A stretch of DNA of 64,000 nt from Nannocystis sp. (GCF_016714285.1 NZ_JADJNN010000022.1:62001-126000), one strand, 5' to 3'. Positions 8,588 to 22,985 are shown, numbered from the stretch's first letter. Notes: generated by a model not told the origin, from the letters alone. A program made the numbers and translations.

Positions 8588-9850
8588 TCAGGGGCAGAAG
8601 GTGATCTCGTAGTCGACGTTCTTCTCGGGGCGGCCCTGGCAGGTGAAGGTGCTGGTCGGGTCGTCGTAGGGGAAGCTGTAGGCCGTCGGGCAGGCGTCCT
8701 TGAACACCCTGGCGTACTTCTCGGGGCTCGCGGGCAGCTGCCACTTGGGGTTGTTGTTGGTGCACGCGCCGGGCGGCGACCAGCCCGGGCAGCCGCAGCA
8801 GGTGGGCGCGGCGTTGTTTGAATAGCAGGAGCCCTGGACGTCGTTGGGGCCGCCGCCGGTGCAGCCGTAGAGGTCGTTGGTGGCGGCGCAGGCGAGGGGG
8901 GGGTTGTTCGGGTCGATCGCGCAGGCCTGGCCGGCGCTGCGGCAGCCGACCTGCTGGTTGTTCACCAGCTGCTGCAGCTCCGGTGGGCAGGTGCTGTCGA
9001 TGTTCCACGGGCAAGGCGCGAGGGCGCCGCAGTCCTGCGTGCAGCCGGGGCTGGTGCAGTAGTAGGGGATGTTCGCGGCGGGCGGCGGGTCGGCGGCGAA
9101 GCTGCCGGCGACGGGGTCGATGCGCATGGCGAGGTTGGTGCCGTCGACGGCGCTGATGTCGTAGAAGTCGAGGCCGACTGGTTGGTCGGGTGGGATGAGG
9201 GTGAACTCGGCGAGGGTGGCGGGTGGCGAGCCGCCGACGCCAGCGGGGCAGCCGAGGTGACCGCCGCAGTCGCCGGTCTGGCAGGCGGGCACGCCGTTGG
9301 CGTTGAAGTCGACGCAGCCGGTGCGGCCCCAGAAGCGGCCGCCCCAGGCGGGAGGGAGCACGCTGGCGTGGGTCTGGCCGGCGGGGAGCTCGAAGCCGCC
9401 GGCGTCGGGGGCGGCCCAGGTGCACAGCATATTGCCGGGGTTGCAGACCTGGTCGGGGCCGCAGCTCTCGTCGCCGTCGCAGTTTTGGGGCGGGGCGACG
9501 GGGTTGCCGATCGACGCGACCCAGATTGTTTGCGCGCAGTTGTTGGTGAAGCGGAAGCGGCGGGCGCCGGGCGGGAGTGGGTCGCCGGTGGTCGCGGTGT
9601 CGCTGGTATCGCTGGTACTTGGGGCGGTGGTGGTGCCCGGGTCGGTGGAGTTGCTCGTGGTGGAGTTGCTCGTGGTGGCGTTGCTCGTCGTGGGGTTGCT
9701 CGTGCTGGTGGCGGCGGAGCTGCTGCTCGTCGGGGTGGCGGTGGTCTCGCCCTGGCTGGTGAGGCTGGTGCCCTGGCTGGTGTCGCCGGTGGTATTGCCG
9801 TTGCAGGCTGCGAGGGAGAGGGCGAGCGCGAGGCGGCGAGGCGCGTGCAT
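8588..9850 (-). CDS. Thaumatin-like lipoprotein
   Basis: A 420-residue secreted lipoprotein. It has a short signal peptide with a Cys after LALSLAA (lipobox), an approximately 70-residue Ser/Thr/Asn linker, then a thaumatin-type domain beginning RRFRFTNNCAQTIWVAS. The family signature is clear in CQTGDCGGHLGC, and many paired Cys follow, as in the disulfide-rich thaumatin fold; the C-terminal half contains CCGCPGW and SPEKYARVFKDACP, also typical. Thaumatin-like proteins in plants and fungi include beta-glucan-binding or degrading proteins, and a cell-wall target would suit a predatory bacterium, but that is inference. It sits two bases from genes on both sides (aldehyde dehydrogenase upstream, HEAT protein downstream), so the three are surely co-transcribed. 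Confidence 0.85.
   Translation of the reverse strand: MHAPRRLALALSLAACNGNTTGDTSQGTSLTSQGETTATPTSSSSAATSTSNPTTSNATTSNSTTSNSTDPGTTTAPSTSDTSDTATTGDPLPPGARRFRFTNNCAQTIWVASIGNPVAPPQNCDGDESCGPDQVCNPGNMLCTWAAPDAGGFELPAGQTHASVLPPAWGGRFWGRTGCVDFNANGVPACQTGDCGGHLGCPAGVGGSPPATLAEFTLIPPDQPVGLDFYDISAVDGTNLAMRIDPVAGSFAADPPPAANIPYYCTSPGCTQDCGALAPCPWNIDSTCPPELQQLVNNQQVGCRSAGQACAIDPNNPPLACAATNDLYGCTGGGPNDVQGSCYSNNAAPTCCGCPGWSPPGACTNNNPKWQLPASPEKYARVFKDACPTAYSFPYDDPTSTFTCQGRPEKNVDYEITFCP
9644..9706 (-). repeat. 15-bp tandem repeat in thaumatin lipoprotein linker
   Basis: Four imperfect copies of GGTGGAGTTGCTCGT encode the NSTTS-like units of the Ser/Thr/Asn linker between the lipid-anchored Cys and the thaumatin domain. 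The unit length is a multiple of three, so copy changes alter linker length without breaking the frame. Confidence 0.75.
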
Positions 9851-9852
9851 CG

Positions 9853-11361
9853 TTAATGCTTGTACCAGTCCTCGAAGGGCGCGAGCGACCACAGGACGGT
9901 CTTCCAGGTGGTGTAGGTATCGACGGCCTGGGGCCCGCAGTCGCGCCCGAAGCCGGAGGACTTGACGCCGCCGAAGGGGACCTCGACCGGGGTGGGGTTG
10001 TAGTTGTTGATCCACACGTAGCCGGAGCGGAGCTCCTGCGTGCAGCGGAGGGCTCGCTTCACGTCCGCGGTCCAGACGCCCGCGGCGAGGCCGAACTCGG
10101 TGGCGTTGGCGAGCTCGATCGCCTCGTCGTCGCTGGAGAACTTGGTGACGGTGATGACCGGGCCGAAGATCTCCTCGTGGAAGGCGCGGTGGGTCGGGGC
10201 GACGTCGGTGAGCACGGTCGGGAGGAACCAGTGGCCGCGCTCGAAGTGGCCCTGACGCGGCGCAGGGCCGCCGCAGCGCAGGCTGGCGCCCTCGGCGATC
10301 GCGGCCTCGACGTGGCCGGCGACCTTGCGCGCGTGGGCGGCGGAGATGAGGGCGCCCATCTGGCTCTGCTCGTCGAGCGGGGGCAGCACGCGGATCGCCT
10401 GGGCGCGGGCGACCAGGCCGGCGACGACCTCGTCGTGGATGTCGGCGTGCACGAGCAGGCGCGAGCCGGCGTTGCAGTTCTCGCCCTGATTGTAAAAGAT
10501 GCCGAACGCGGCGCCGGCGATGGCCTGGACGCGGTCGGCGTCGGCGAAGATGATGTTGGGCGACTTGCCGCCGAGCTCGAGCTGGGTCGGGCGCAGCAGG
10601 TCGGCGCGGGCGTGGAGGACCTTGCGGCCGGTGACGACGCCGCCGGTGAAGGCGAGGATGTCGACGTCGGGGTGGCTCGCGAGCGCGGCGCCAGCGGAGG
10701 CGCCGGTGCCGGAGACGACGTTGAAGACGCCGGGTGGGACGCCGGCGGCGAGGGCCAGCTCGGCGGCGGCGAGGAGGGTGAGGCTGGTGAGCTCGCTGGG
10801 CTTGAGGACGACGCTGCAGCCGCAGCACAGGGCGGGGGCGAACTTCCAGGCGCCGACGTAGAGCGGGAAGTTCCACGGGGTGATCTGGCCGACGACGCCG
10901 GCGGGCTCGCGCAGGACCATGCCGAGGTTGTTGCCGGGGACGCGGGTGGTCTGGCCGAAGAGCTGGGAGGCGAGGCCGGCGTAGTACTCGAGGATCTCGG
11001 CGGTGCCGGTGATGTCGGCGCGGGCCTCGGCGATCGGCTTGCCGCTGTCGCGGGTCTCGAGCCAGGCGAGCGCCTCGGCCTCGTCGCGGATCGATCGGGC
11101 GAGGGCCCACAGCACGCGGCCGCGGTGGGCCGGGTCGGCGCGCGACCAGGTGCCGGCGTTGAAGCTGGCGCGCGCGGCCTGGACGGCGCGGGCGACGTCG
11201 CCGGCGTCGCCCGCGGGGATGTGGCTGAAGATCTCGCCGGTCGATGGGTCCTCGACCGGCAAGGTGTCGCCGCCGATCGGCGGGACGACGCGGCCGTCGA
11301 TGACGTGGCCACGCGGGCGGAGGAAGCGAGCGGCGCCGGGGGGGACGGGTGCGGTGGTCAT
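9853..11361 (-). CDS. NAD(P)-dependent aldehyde dehydrogenase
   Basis: A 502-residue member of the aldehyde dehydrogenase superfamily, oxidising aldehydes to acids in the cytosol. Visible are the oxyanion-hole region ITPWNFP, the Rossmann stretch FTGGVVTGRKVL, the general-base Glu in LELGGKSPN and the nucleophilic Cys in NQGENCNAGSRL, followed by the C-terminal EIFGPVI and GFGRDCG motifs. Length and pattern are closest to betaine-aldehyde or related broad-specificity dehydrogenases; the substrate cannot be read from sequence. It is the first gene of the operon that continues with the thaumatin-like lipoprotein and the HEAT protein. The 96 bases upstream separate it from the methyltransferase gene on the same strand and contain the palindrome GCCGTGCGCACGGC. 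Confidence 0.92.
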   Translation of the reverse strand: MTTAPVPPGAARFLRPRGHVIDGRVVPPIGGDTLPVEDPSTGEIFSHIPAGDAGDVARAVQAARASFNAGTWSRADPAHRGRVLWALARSIRDEAEALAWLETRDSGKPIAEARADITGTAEILEYYAGLASQLFGQTTRVPGNNLGMVLREPAGVVGQITPWNFPLYVGAWKFAPALCCGCSVVLKPSELTSLTLLAAAELALAAGVPPGVFNVVSGTGASAGAALASHPDVDILAFTGGVVTGRKVLHARADLLRPTQLELGGKSPNIIFADADRVQAIAGAAFGIFYNQGENCNAGSRLLVHADIHDEVVAGLVARAQAIRVLPPLDEQSQMGALISAAHARKVAGHVEAAIAEGASLRCGGPAPRQGHFERGHWFLPTVLTDVAPTHRAFHEEIFGPVITVTKFSSDDEAIELANATEFGLAAGVWTADVKRALRCTQELRSGYVWINNYNPTPVEVPFGGVKSSGFGRDCGPQAVDTYTTWKTVLWSLAPFEDWYKH

Positions 11362-11457
11362 GCGGGCGGGCGGGAGTGTAGCGGGGACGAGGCGGCGGGA
11401 GGGGATGGTGGAGGTCTTGCGAGATGGCCGTGCGCACGGCGCTGCGGCGCGATGGCC

Positions 11458-14400
11458 TTATGCCTGGGATGCGGCCAGCAGCGCCGCGGCCTGCTCATGC
11501 ACCAATTCGAGGCCGAGCAGGCGCGCCTGCGAGGCGGTGAAGTAGCGAAACTGGGCGATGACGGCGATCAGCAGCTGGCCGGGTGTTGTCACGACGGTGA
11601 CACGGCTGGCACCCAGCGGATCGGCATCCGCGAGGGTATCGAGCAACGCCCGTCGATCCGACAGGAGCGGCGGTCCGCTGGCTCTCGCGTAGGCGTCGAG
11701 CTGAAGGAGGATCCACGGTTCACCGGGCACATTGCGGGCATGGCGCGCCGCGATCTCCAGTTCATGGCGGCCCAGGAACGGCTGCAGCGTGGTGCGCAGG
11801 ACCTCGAGGTATGTGGTCAGTGCGAGCTCGGTGGGCCGCTGCTGCGCGCGCTTCCTGGCGGCGGAGAACGGTGAAGCCACCGCGAGCGTGTCATGCACGA
11901 CCTGCAGATCCTTGTTGCTCAGGCCATAGACCTTACAGACCCAGGCGTCGACGGAGGCCCGGGCACGAGCGGGGTCGGCGAGGAGGGCGTCGGAGAGCGG
12001 CACGATCTGGGCGGAGGCGGCTGTGGAGAGCGACTCGAGCGGGCGCAGGGGGAAATTGCGGAGGTCGTCGGCCTCGTAGATATCGCGTTCGACGCCGAAT
12101 TTGCCGCTCGTGAGCAAGGCGCGATATACGGGGAGACAGCTGCCGAAGATAAGAAATATGTAGCGCGCCAGGAGCTCACTTTGGGCGTGCCAGGCGCAGC
12201 TGAAGCCGCGAAACGATTGATTGTAGGCGATGTCCTCCTCGAGCGCGAGGTACACGTTGAGCTCATCCGGGTCGCTCGCGGGCGTCTCGGCGATGAGCAG
12301 CAGCGGTGCGGTATAGATCGTTCGCTTGCGCGGGTGCTGGCAGGCGAAGCCTCTCCGGATCCGTGGCAGTTTGAGGTCGTCCAGCGCCTGTGCGGAGGGG
12401 CGCTCACGCAGCGCACGCATGCCCCACAGCTCGCGCGCTGGCTCCTGCGGCCGCGACGTGGGCGTGGTGCCGCCCACCTTGAAGCCCTGGCCGTGGTGCT
12501 GCTTGCCGCCGTGGCGATCCCAGATCTCGACGAGGGTATCGAGGTTGAGGCTCTCGATGCGCCCGAGGATCTGGGCGTCGAGCTGGGTCCCGCGAAACAG
12601 GGTCTTGAGCAGGGTGGGGCGGGCGTCCAGCTCGGCGAGTTGAACACAGCGCGTGGGGTCTCCATCGATGCGCCAGCGTGCTTTTGCGTGGAGTTGGTCC
12701 TCCAGCGTCGGGCTCACGAACCAGAACGACGAGTCCTCGGCCGCGGGCTGGTTCTGGGCGAAGAGGATGCAGAACGGCGCGGCGACGTTGGGCCAGAATT
12801 GCGACTGGCGGACCGCGGCGCCGTTCACGATGCCGGTGCAGGTCGCGGCGTGCATGAGGTCGCTGCGGCTGCGCTGGCCGGCCTCCGACTGCTTGAACAG
12901 GAACCTCCCGTGGACCACGAATGCGATGCGTCCACCCGGCCGGGCCCAGTCGAGCGCGCGCCACACGAAGGGCAGGTCGGGGACCTTGTCGAGCATTGTG
13001 TAGCGCTGCCCGGCGGCCTCGCCGAGGCGCTCGCGAACGATCGGTCGGATGGTGGCCTCGACCTCGCGGACCTGCGCGTCCACGGCCTCCGGGGGGACCT
13101 CCCGGGTCGCGCTCCAGGTGCTCCACGGCGGATTGCCGATGACGATGTCGTAGGCGTGGCGGTGCTGCGAACCGACCGTCGTGCCGAGGCTGCCGATGTA
13201 TGGGTGGCGTGCGTCGGTGCTGCGGACATTGTGGAGCACGCTGCCCAGCAGCGGCTGGTCGAAGCGGCGCGAGAGGGGCTGCGGGCCGGGGTCGAGCTCG
13301 AGCGCGGTCAGGTACAGGCCGAACGAGCACAGGCGCAGGGCGGGCTCGCTGATGTCGAGGCCGCAGAGCTGGTTGTGGAGGATGCTGCGGAGCTTCGTCG
13401 TGTCAGGCGGCGCGCCGTCGGTCTGCCAGCGCGCCGCCGCGATGCGACGAAATGCCTCGACCAGGAACACCCCGCCGCCCGCGGCCGGGTCGAGGATGCG
13501 GGCGTGGGCCGCGGAGCCGTCGAGCGCGGCGAACACCTCGTCGATCATGTATGCGGCGATATGCCTGGGCGTGTAAAGCACGCTGGTCCGCCTGGCGCCG
13601 TCTGGATCGAAGTGATGTGCGTGGTGCTCGTAGACCTGGCTCAGGAGGCTCACCGGGATGTGGTCGAAGAGCAGGTCGCTCCAGCCGAGCTGCGGTGGGT
13701 CGCCCGTCGGGCTGCGTCGCAAGACCTGGCCGAGCTCGTGGAAGACGCGGTCGTCGAGCCCGCGAAACCATGCGCGCGAGCCCTTGCGCGGGAGGGGCAG
13801 GAAGTCGCCGTTGAAGGTGTCGTCGAGCCAGCGGGAGGTCCTGGTCGCGGACGCGGACGAATCGAGGCAGGTCTCGACGGGCCCGATGGTGACCGCGTCG
13901 CGGTCGCCCAGGATCTGGCGATCCGCCAGGAAGCGAATGAACAGCGCCCGACCGACCAGTGAGAGGGCATCGAGGTGGGCGATGCCATAGTTGGTGAGGG
14001 TCTCGGTCGTGCGTGTCAGCAGGCCGATGAGCAGGTCGTGCACCGCGGTCGCGGCCGATACTGGCCGGCTCGGCAGGCCCGGGTAGGGATCCGAGGGGGC
14101 GGCGATCGCGGGTATCAGTCCGGGGGCGGCCGGATCGTCGCGCTCGATCGTCCATGGGTTGGGGCGCTCCGCCGAGAGCGCGAGCGGATAGATCGTGATT
14201 CGACCGGGCTCGAGCAACGCGAGGTGATCGGCGCCGGCGCGAAGCGCCAGTACGCGGCACAGCCTGGCCAGCGGGGGCCCGTCCGGGCGAGCCTGCGAGG
14301 CGTCGACGACGTGGAGGACTGGCTGACCTGCGGCCTCGACGACGGCGTTCGGCCAGGCGAGCTCGGCATGCCGGCCACGCGTCAGATCGAGGTAGCGGAG

Positions 14401-14502
14401 CTGCTCCACGGGCGTGGCGGAGCCGTCGAGGAGCACGATGTCGGCGGAGCGTGCCCCGTACGGTCGGAGCTGCGCCCGAAGATCGAGGGAGTCTGTCGCC
14501 AT
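11458..14502 (-). CDS. Large N6-adenine DNA methyltransferase (Eco57I/PglX class)
   Basis: A 1014-residue DNA methyltransferase. The SAM-binding motif I appears as ILDPAAGGGVFLVEAF (about residues 330-345) and the catalytic motif IV as DIVIGNPPWSTW, the NPPW form used by gamma-class adenine methylases. The roughly 400 C-terminal residues contain the conserved stretches CQHPRKRTIYTAPLLLI and YNQSFRGFSC, typical of the target-recognition region of type IIG, Eco57I-like and PglX enzymes. The 330-residue N-terminal region has an HsdR-like flavour, but I see no complete PD-(D/E)xK triad, so it is probably a modification-only enzyme. It is the third gene of an operon (7 bases after the acetyltransferase gene), which is divergent from the GHKL-ATPase pair. 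No partner endonuclease is in the window. Confidence 0.85.
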   Translation of the reverse strand: MATDSLDLRAQLRPYGARSADIVLLDGSATPVEQLRYLDLTRGRHAELAWPNAVVEAAGQPVLHVVDASQARPDGPPLARLCRVLALRAGADHLALLEPGRITIYPLALSAERPNPWTIERDDPAAPGLIPAIAAPSDPYPGLPSRPVSAATAVHDLLIGLLTRTTETLTNYGIAHLDALSLVGRALFIRFLADRQILGDRDAVTIGPVETCLDSSASATRTSRWLDDTFNGDFLPLPRKGSRAWFRGLDDRVFHELGQVLRRSPTGDPPQLGWSDLLFDHIPVSLLSQVYEHHAHHFDPDGARRTSVLYTPRHIAAYMIDEVFAALDGSAAHARILDPAAGGGVFLVEAFRRIAAARWQTDGAPPDTTKLRSILHNQLCGLDISEPALRLCSFGLYLTALELDPGPQPLSRRFDQPLLGSVLHNVRSTDARHPYIGSLGTTVGSQHRHAYDIVIGNPPWSTWSATREVPPEAVDAQVREVEATIRPIVRERLGEAAGQRYTMLDKVPDLPFVWRALDWARPGGRIAFVVHGRFLFKQSEAGQRSRSDLMHAATCTGIVNGAAVRQSQFWPNVAAPFCILFAQNQPAAEDSSFWFVSPTLEDQLHAKARWRIDGDPTRCVQLAELDARPTLLKTLFRGTQLDAQILGRIESLNLDTLVEIWDRHGGKQHHGQGFKVGGTTPTSRPQEPARELWGMRALRERPSAQALDDLKLPRIRRGFACQHPRKRTIYTAPLLLIAETPASDPDELNVYLALEEDIAYNQSFRGFSCAWHAQSELLARYIFLIFGSCLPVYRALLTSGKFGVERDIYEADDLRNFPLRPLESLSTAASAQIVPLSDALLADPARARASVDAWVCKVYGLSNKDLQVVHDTLAVASPFSAARKRAQQRPTELALTTYLEVLRTTLQPFLGRHELEIAARHARNVPGEPWILLQLDAYARASGPPLLSDRRALLDTLADADPLGASRVTVVTTPGQLLIAVIAQFRYFTASQARLLGLELVHEQAAALLAASQA

Positions 14503-14509
14503 GGCTCGG

Positions 14510-15049
14510 TCACGGGCGCAGGAGCGTATAGACGAGTACGTCGTCCCAGCTGTGGGTGTTGAGGTTGAGCTCGTGTTCGCGGAAGTGGGACTCCTTGATG
14601 AAGCCCAGTTTGGCGAGCACGCGGATCGAGGCGTGGTTGTCGGGGTGGACCCAGGCCTCGATGGCGTGGAGGCTCATGCGTTCGAAGCCGAATTGGAGGA
14701 TCGGGGTCAGGGCCTCGGGGACCAGGCCTTGACCCCAGCGGGCGGGGTCGAGGACGTAGCCGAGCTCGGCGCGGGCGTTGAGCTGGTCCCAGTGCCACAG
14801 GCAGGCGTAACCGAGGAAGGCGCCGGTGGTGGCGTCGGCGAGGACCCAGGCGACGGCGTCGGTGTTGTCGACCATGCCGGCGACCTTCGCCTCCGTGACG
14901 GCGAGCGAGCTCGGCGGGGGCCTGCTGAGGTAGCGGCGGACCTGCAGGTCGGTGTCGTGGCGGTGGAAGTCGGGGGCGTCGGCGAGGCAGGGGGCGCGCA
15001 GGTGGAGGCGCGGGGTGTGGAGGACCGGGAAGGGGTCGAAGAGGGGCAT
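14510..15049 (-). CDS. GNAT-family N-acetyltransferase (RimJ/RimL type)
   Basis: A 179-residue acetyltransferase. It opens with the RimJ/L pattern LHTPRLHLRAPCLADAPDF. The acetyl-CoA-binding core is ELGYVLDPARWGQGLVPEAL (about 92-111), with the usual following helix and the strand WVHPDNHASIRVLAKLGF near 130-147. This group acetylates ribosomal-protein N-termini or small amines; the substrate here is unknown. It is encoded between a membrane-protein gene (15 bases upstream) and the DNA methyltransferase gene (7 bases downstream), so it is co-transcribed with both. Confidence 0.9.
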   Translation of the reverse strand: MPLFDPFPVLHTPRLHLRAPCLADAPDFHRHDTDLQVRRYLSRPPPSSLAVTEAKVAGMVDNTDAVAWVLADATTGAFLGYACLWHWDQLNARAELGYVLDPARWGQGLVPEALTPILQFGFERMSLHAIEAWVHPDNHASIRVLAKLGFIKESHFREHELNLNTHSWDDVLVYTLLRP

Positions 15050-15064
15050 CGCGGTGCGACGGTA

Positions 15065-15862
15065 TCAGGTGAGGGTGAGCGTGACGGGGGCGGAGCGGGG
15101 GGCGTCGGCGGCCGGGCTCTGGACGACGATGAGGGGGAGGTCGCCGGGTTCGAGGCCGGCGGGGATGATGACGCCGAGGTTGCCGTCGGCGTCGCGGGCG
15201 GCGGCGAGGGGCTGGTCGTCGAGGAGGACCTGGGCCGTGGCGCTGAACTCCTTGCCGACGATCTTGAGCGGGCCGCCCTCGGCGGCGGGCAGGGAGCTGG
15301 GGTCGAGGGTGTCGATCACCGGGGGTTTGGGCGCGTGGAGCTTGCCGGTGAACTCGGTCTCGCGGGCGGTGCGAAACAGGATATCGAACACCTCGGCGAG
15401 CTTATCGGTGGCCTTCTTGGAGAACCATCCGGCGAGGCTGGCGATGGCGATGACGCCGTAGGGGTTGATCGCGGTGCTGGCGTCGTTGACGTTGAGGGAG
15501 AGCACGCCGCCGCGGGTCGCGACGTAGATCAGGAAGCCGAGGATCGCGCCGACGGGGGCGCGCAGGACGTACCACCAGAACCAGCTGGGCTCGAGCTTGC
15601 GGTCGCCGGCGAAGGCGGCGAAGGACTGCATCGTGTGCAGGGTGCTGCCGAGGGCGCCGGAGAACAGCGCGAGCAGCAGGAGGTTGCGGTCGAGCGACTG
15701 GGGGTCGGCGCCGATGAGCCAGCCGAAGCCGGGCGGGGCGACGTAGGCGGGCATCTGCGGGAACAGGTAGATCAGCGCGATCGCGGAGCTGACCGCCTCG
15801 AAGAGCAGGAAGGCGCCGAGCATGCGGACGAACCACGGGGAGGTGGGCTGGGGCGTGGTCAT
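15065..15862 (-). CDS. Membrane protein with C-terminal IPT/TIG-like domain
   Basis: A 265-residue protein with three hydrophobic segments (about 11-31, 62-80 and 96-113) and a weaker fourth around 135-148. A soluble C-terminal part follows with the beta-rich pattern IDTLDPSSLP, GGPLKIVGKEF, AQVLLDDQPL and GLEPGDLPLIVVQ, characteristic of immunoglobulin-like TIG folds. The function is unknown. It is the first gene of the operon with the acetyltransferase and DNA methyltransferase genes, and its start faces the GHKL-ATPase gene across 185 bases that should carry both promoters. Confidence 0.75.
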   Translation of the reverse strand: MTTPQPTSPWFVRMLGAFLLFEAVSSAIALIYLFPQMPAYVAPPGFGWLIGADPQSLDRNLLLLALFSGALGSTLHTMQSFAAFAGDRKLEPSWFWWYVLRAPVGAILGFLIYVATRGGVLSLNVNDASTAINPYGVIAIASLAGWFSKKATDKLAEVFDILFRTARETEFTGKLHAPKPPVIDTLDPSSLPAAEGGPLKIVGKEFSATAQVLLDDQPLAAARDADGNLGVIIPAGLEPGDLPLIVVQSPAADAPRSAPVTLTLT

Positions 15863-16047
15863 GGCTGTGCTGGTAGTGTCGGCGAGCGGGCGCTCGGTGC
15901 CCAGGGGTCGAGGGTGTTTACGGGGTGGGGTCGCGGTGCTTGCGGTGCTTGCGGCGGGGCGAGTTCGCCCGCTCGACGCCAGCGGCAGGGGGACGACGCC
16001 GGCGTTCGACGGCGGTGTGGTTGGAGGGGTACGATGCCCGCCGTTCG

Positions 16048-17630
16048 ATGGCTGCGCAGACGCCGGACATCAGCAGCGTGGGGGATGCGCTCGAGGGGCT
16101 GGTCCACCAGTTCGCGGATCCCTGGGCCTTCTTGCGCGAGCTGATCCAGAACGCGATCGACGCGGGGAGCGAGCAGATCGACGTGCGCATCGAGCACGAC
16201 GCGGAGCGCGGGCTGATGGTGATCGAGGTGGCGGACGCGGGCGAGGGGATGACGCGGGAGATCATCGACACCCGGCTGACGCGGCTGTTCTCGTCGGCGA
16301 AGGAGGGTGACTATACGAAGATCGGTCGCTTCGGCATCGGCTTCGTGTCGGTGTTTGCGATCGACCCGGAATTGGTCTGCGTCGACACCGGGCGCGCGGG
16401 CGAGTGGTGGCGGGTGGTGTTTCGCCGCGACCGCAGCTTCGAGCGCATCCGCCTGGCGAGCCCGGTGGAGGGGACGACGGTGCGGCTGTACAAGCCGGCC
16501 AGCGCGGCGGAGGTGGCGGCGGCGCGGGAGAAGGCGCGCGAGACGCTCGAGTACTGGTGTAAGCACGTGCGCATCGAGCTGCGCCTCGATGGTGAGCTGA
16601 TGAGCGGGGCGATGGACGTCGCGGGGCTGTGCAAGGTGGAGCACGCGGAGGAGGGGACGCGGCTGGTGATGGCGCTGGTGCCGGAGCTCGCGGGGCTACG
16701 CGGCTACTATCACGGCGGGCTGACGCTGCACGAGGAGCACGACGAGTCGCTGCCGCACGTGGCCTTCAAGCTCGACTCGCGGTTCCTCGAGCACTCGATG
16801 ACGCGGGACAACGTGATCCGCGACGAGAACTACGCGAAGGCGATGGCGATCGTCGGCGAGGTGGCGCGCACGCGGCTGGCGGGGGAGATCGTGGCGGCGC
16901 TCGAGCGCTGCGCGGCGGGTGAGGCGATCGAGGCGGAGGCGCGGGCGCTGCTGTATCGCGGCGCGGCGCGGCAGCTCGGGCGCGGGGTGGTGCAGCCGGA
17001 GTGGCTGCGGGCGGCGCTGGTGCCGATGCTGGGCGGGCCGCCGGCGTCGCTCGGGGAGCTGCGCGGGCGGCCGCGGGGGAGCAAGCTGTGGCGGGCGCGG
17101 GTGATGTCGCCGGTGGTCGAGCGGCTGGTGGCGGAGGGGCAGCGGGTGGTCGCGTGCGCTGGTGATGACGAGGTCGAGGCGCTGGTGATCGCGGGGGTGG
17201 GTGAGCGGCCGGTGGGGATCGAGGGATTTTGTACGGCGGTGGCGATCGACGCGGCGGCGGTGGCGGGCTGGGCGGCGCTGCGTGAGGCGATGGCGCGGCT
17301 GATCAAGGCGGCGGGGTGGAAAGTGCGGGAGGTCGCTGTGGGGTCGCTAAACTATGCGGATTCGGTGGTGGCCGATCGCCTGGCGATCTCGCAGGCGAGC
17401 TTCGGCGAGGTGACGCCGGTGGCCGAGGTGGGGCTGATGGTGAGCGGGTGGTTGACGAGCGCGCGGGTGCTGGTGCTGTCGGCGGAGCACCCGACCTTGC
17501 TGCACCTGCGGGCGGTGGCGGAGCGCGAGCCGGAGCTGGCGGCGTACCTGGCGATCAAGGCGTTCTTCTTACACGGCGAGCTCGGGCTGGCGACGGACGC
17601 CCGGCTGGCGACGGCGGCCGCGGAGGCGCG

Positions 17631-17652
<22 letters not shown>
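16048..17652 (+). CDS. HSP90/GHKL-family ATPase
   Basis: A 534-residue protein opening with a complete GHKL ATP-binding domain: N-box LRELIQNAIDAG with Glu31 and Asn35, G1 motif DAGEGM (Asp63) and G2 motif GRFGIGF (Gly93-Gly98). An HSP90-type middle segment follows, including MTRDNVIRDENYAKA near 250-270, where HtpG has its conserved Arg-bearing loop. The C-terminal third matches no family I recognise. It is shorter than HtpG (about 620 residues) and resembles HSP90-like proteins of unknown role. The ATG at 16048 is chosen because the domain begins right after it; a GGAGGGG tract lies 20 bases upstream. The stop overlaps the start of the next large gene by 22 bases, implying translational coupling. 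Confidence 0.85.
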
Positions 17653-22326
<4,674 letters not shown>

Positions 22327-22346
<20 letters not shown>

Positions 22347-22941
22347 CGATCAGCCAGTCCCCTGCATCCATGCACCCGCAGATCGGGTCGGTCTTCGGGA
22401 CACAGTCGCAGGTCGGGTCATCGCCGCAGGCCTGCGGATAGAGCACACATCCGTAGTCGTAGACGCCGGCCTGGATAAATGGGCACATCCCTGACGGATG
22501 TTCGGGGGGTGGATCCATCGTGTTGCTCCATGCCACCTGGCAATAGCTGACCGCCGGATCACAGGTACATCCGTTGCACTCAATCAGCATTGTGCCGCCT
22601 GTGGTCGAGCCTGCCCCCGTGCTGCCATTCGTGGTCGTGGTCGTGTCGACCGAGTCCGTGCCCCCGGGTTCGCTCGAGCCCGAATTACCGCTGTCCGTGG
22701 CCGGCGCCCCGGTGGTTGCCGTTCCGGTCACCGGGCCTCCGCTCGGGTCGCTCCCGCTCGTGCTGTCCAACGAGCTCGTCGCGCCAGTGCTGCCGGGGCT
22801 GGTCGTGGCGCCGGTGCTCCCGACGCTGGTTGCGGCGCTGGTGCTCCCGTCGCTGGTGGTTGTGTCGCTCTCGCCGTCCTTGGTCGAGTGGCACGCCGCG
22901 AGCGTTCCGAGGACGAATATCATGCTGGTGACGGTTCGCAT
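22327..22941 (-). CDS. Ser/Thr-rich lipoprotein with small Cys-rich domain
   Basis: A 204-residue lipoprotein. The signal peptide ends FVLGTLAAC (lipid-anchored Cys near 17). A roughly 95-residue Ser/Thr/Gly linker leads to a C-terminal domain with about ten Cys (IECNGCTCDPAVSYC and YPQACGDDPTCDC among the motifs). A strong Shine-Dalgarno AAGGAG lies eight bases before the ATG. No enzyme motif is visible; it is probably an exported binding or structural protein. Its last 20 bases overlap the end of the convergent 1571-residue gene. Confidence 0.8.
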
Positions 22942-22985
22942 ACTGCTGTCTCCTTATCAATCATACGATCCGGCGCGGATTGTGT

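Noticed and set aside
6322..8604. A 760-codon plus-strand frame opposite the HEAT gene
   Set aside because: Gly/Glu/Val-biased antisense of the HEAT repeats; no motif or start context.
11893..13962. A 689-codon open frame on the plus strand opposite the DNA methylase
   Set aside because: It is a GC-driven shadow: the minus strand encodes clear methylase motifs over its whole length, and the plus frame has no domain or ribosome site.
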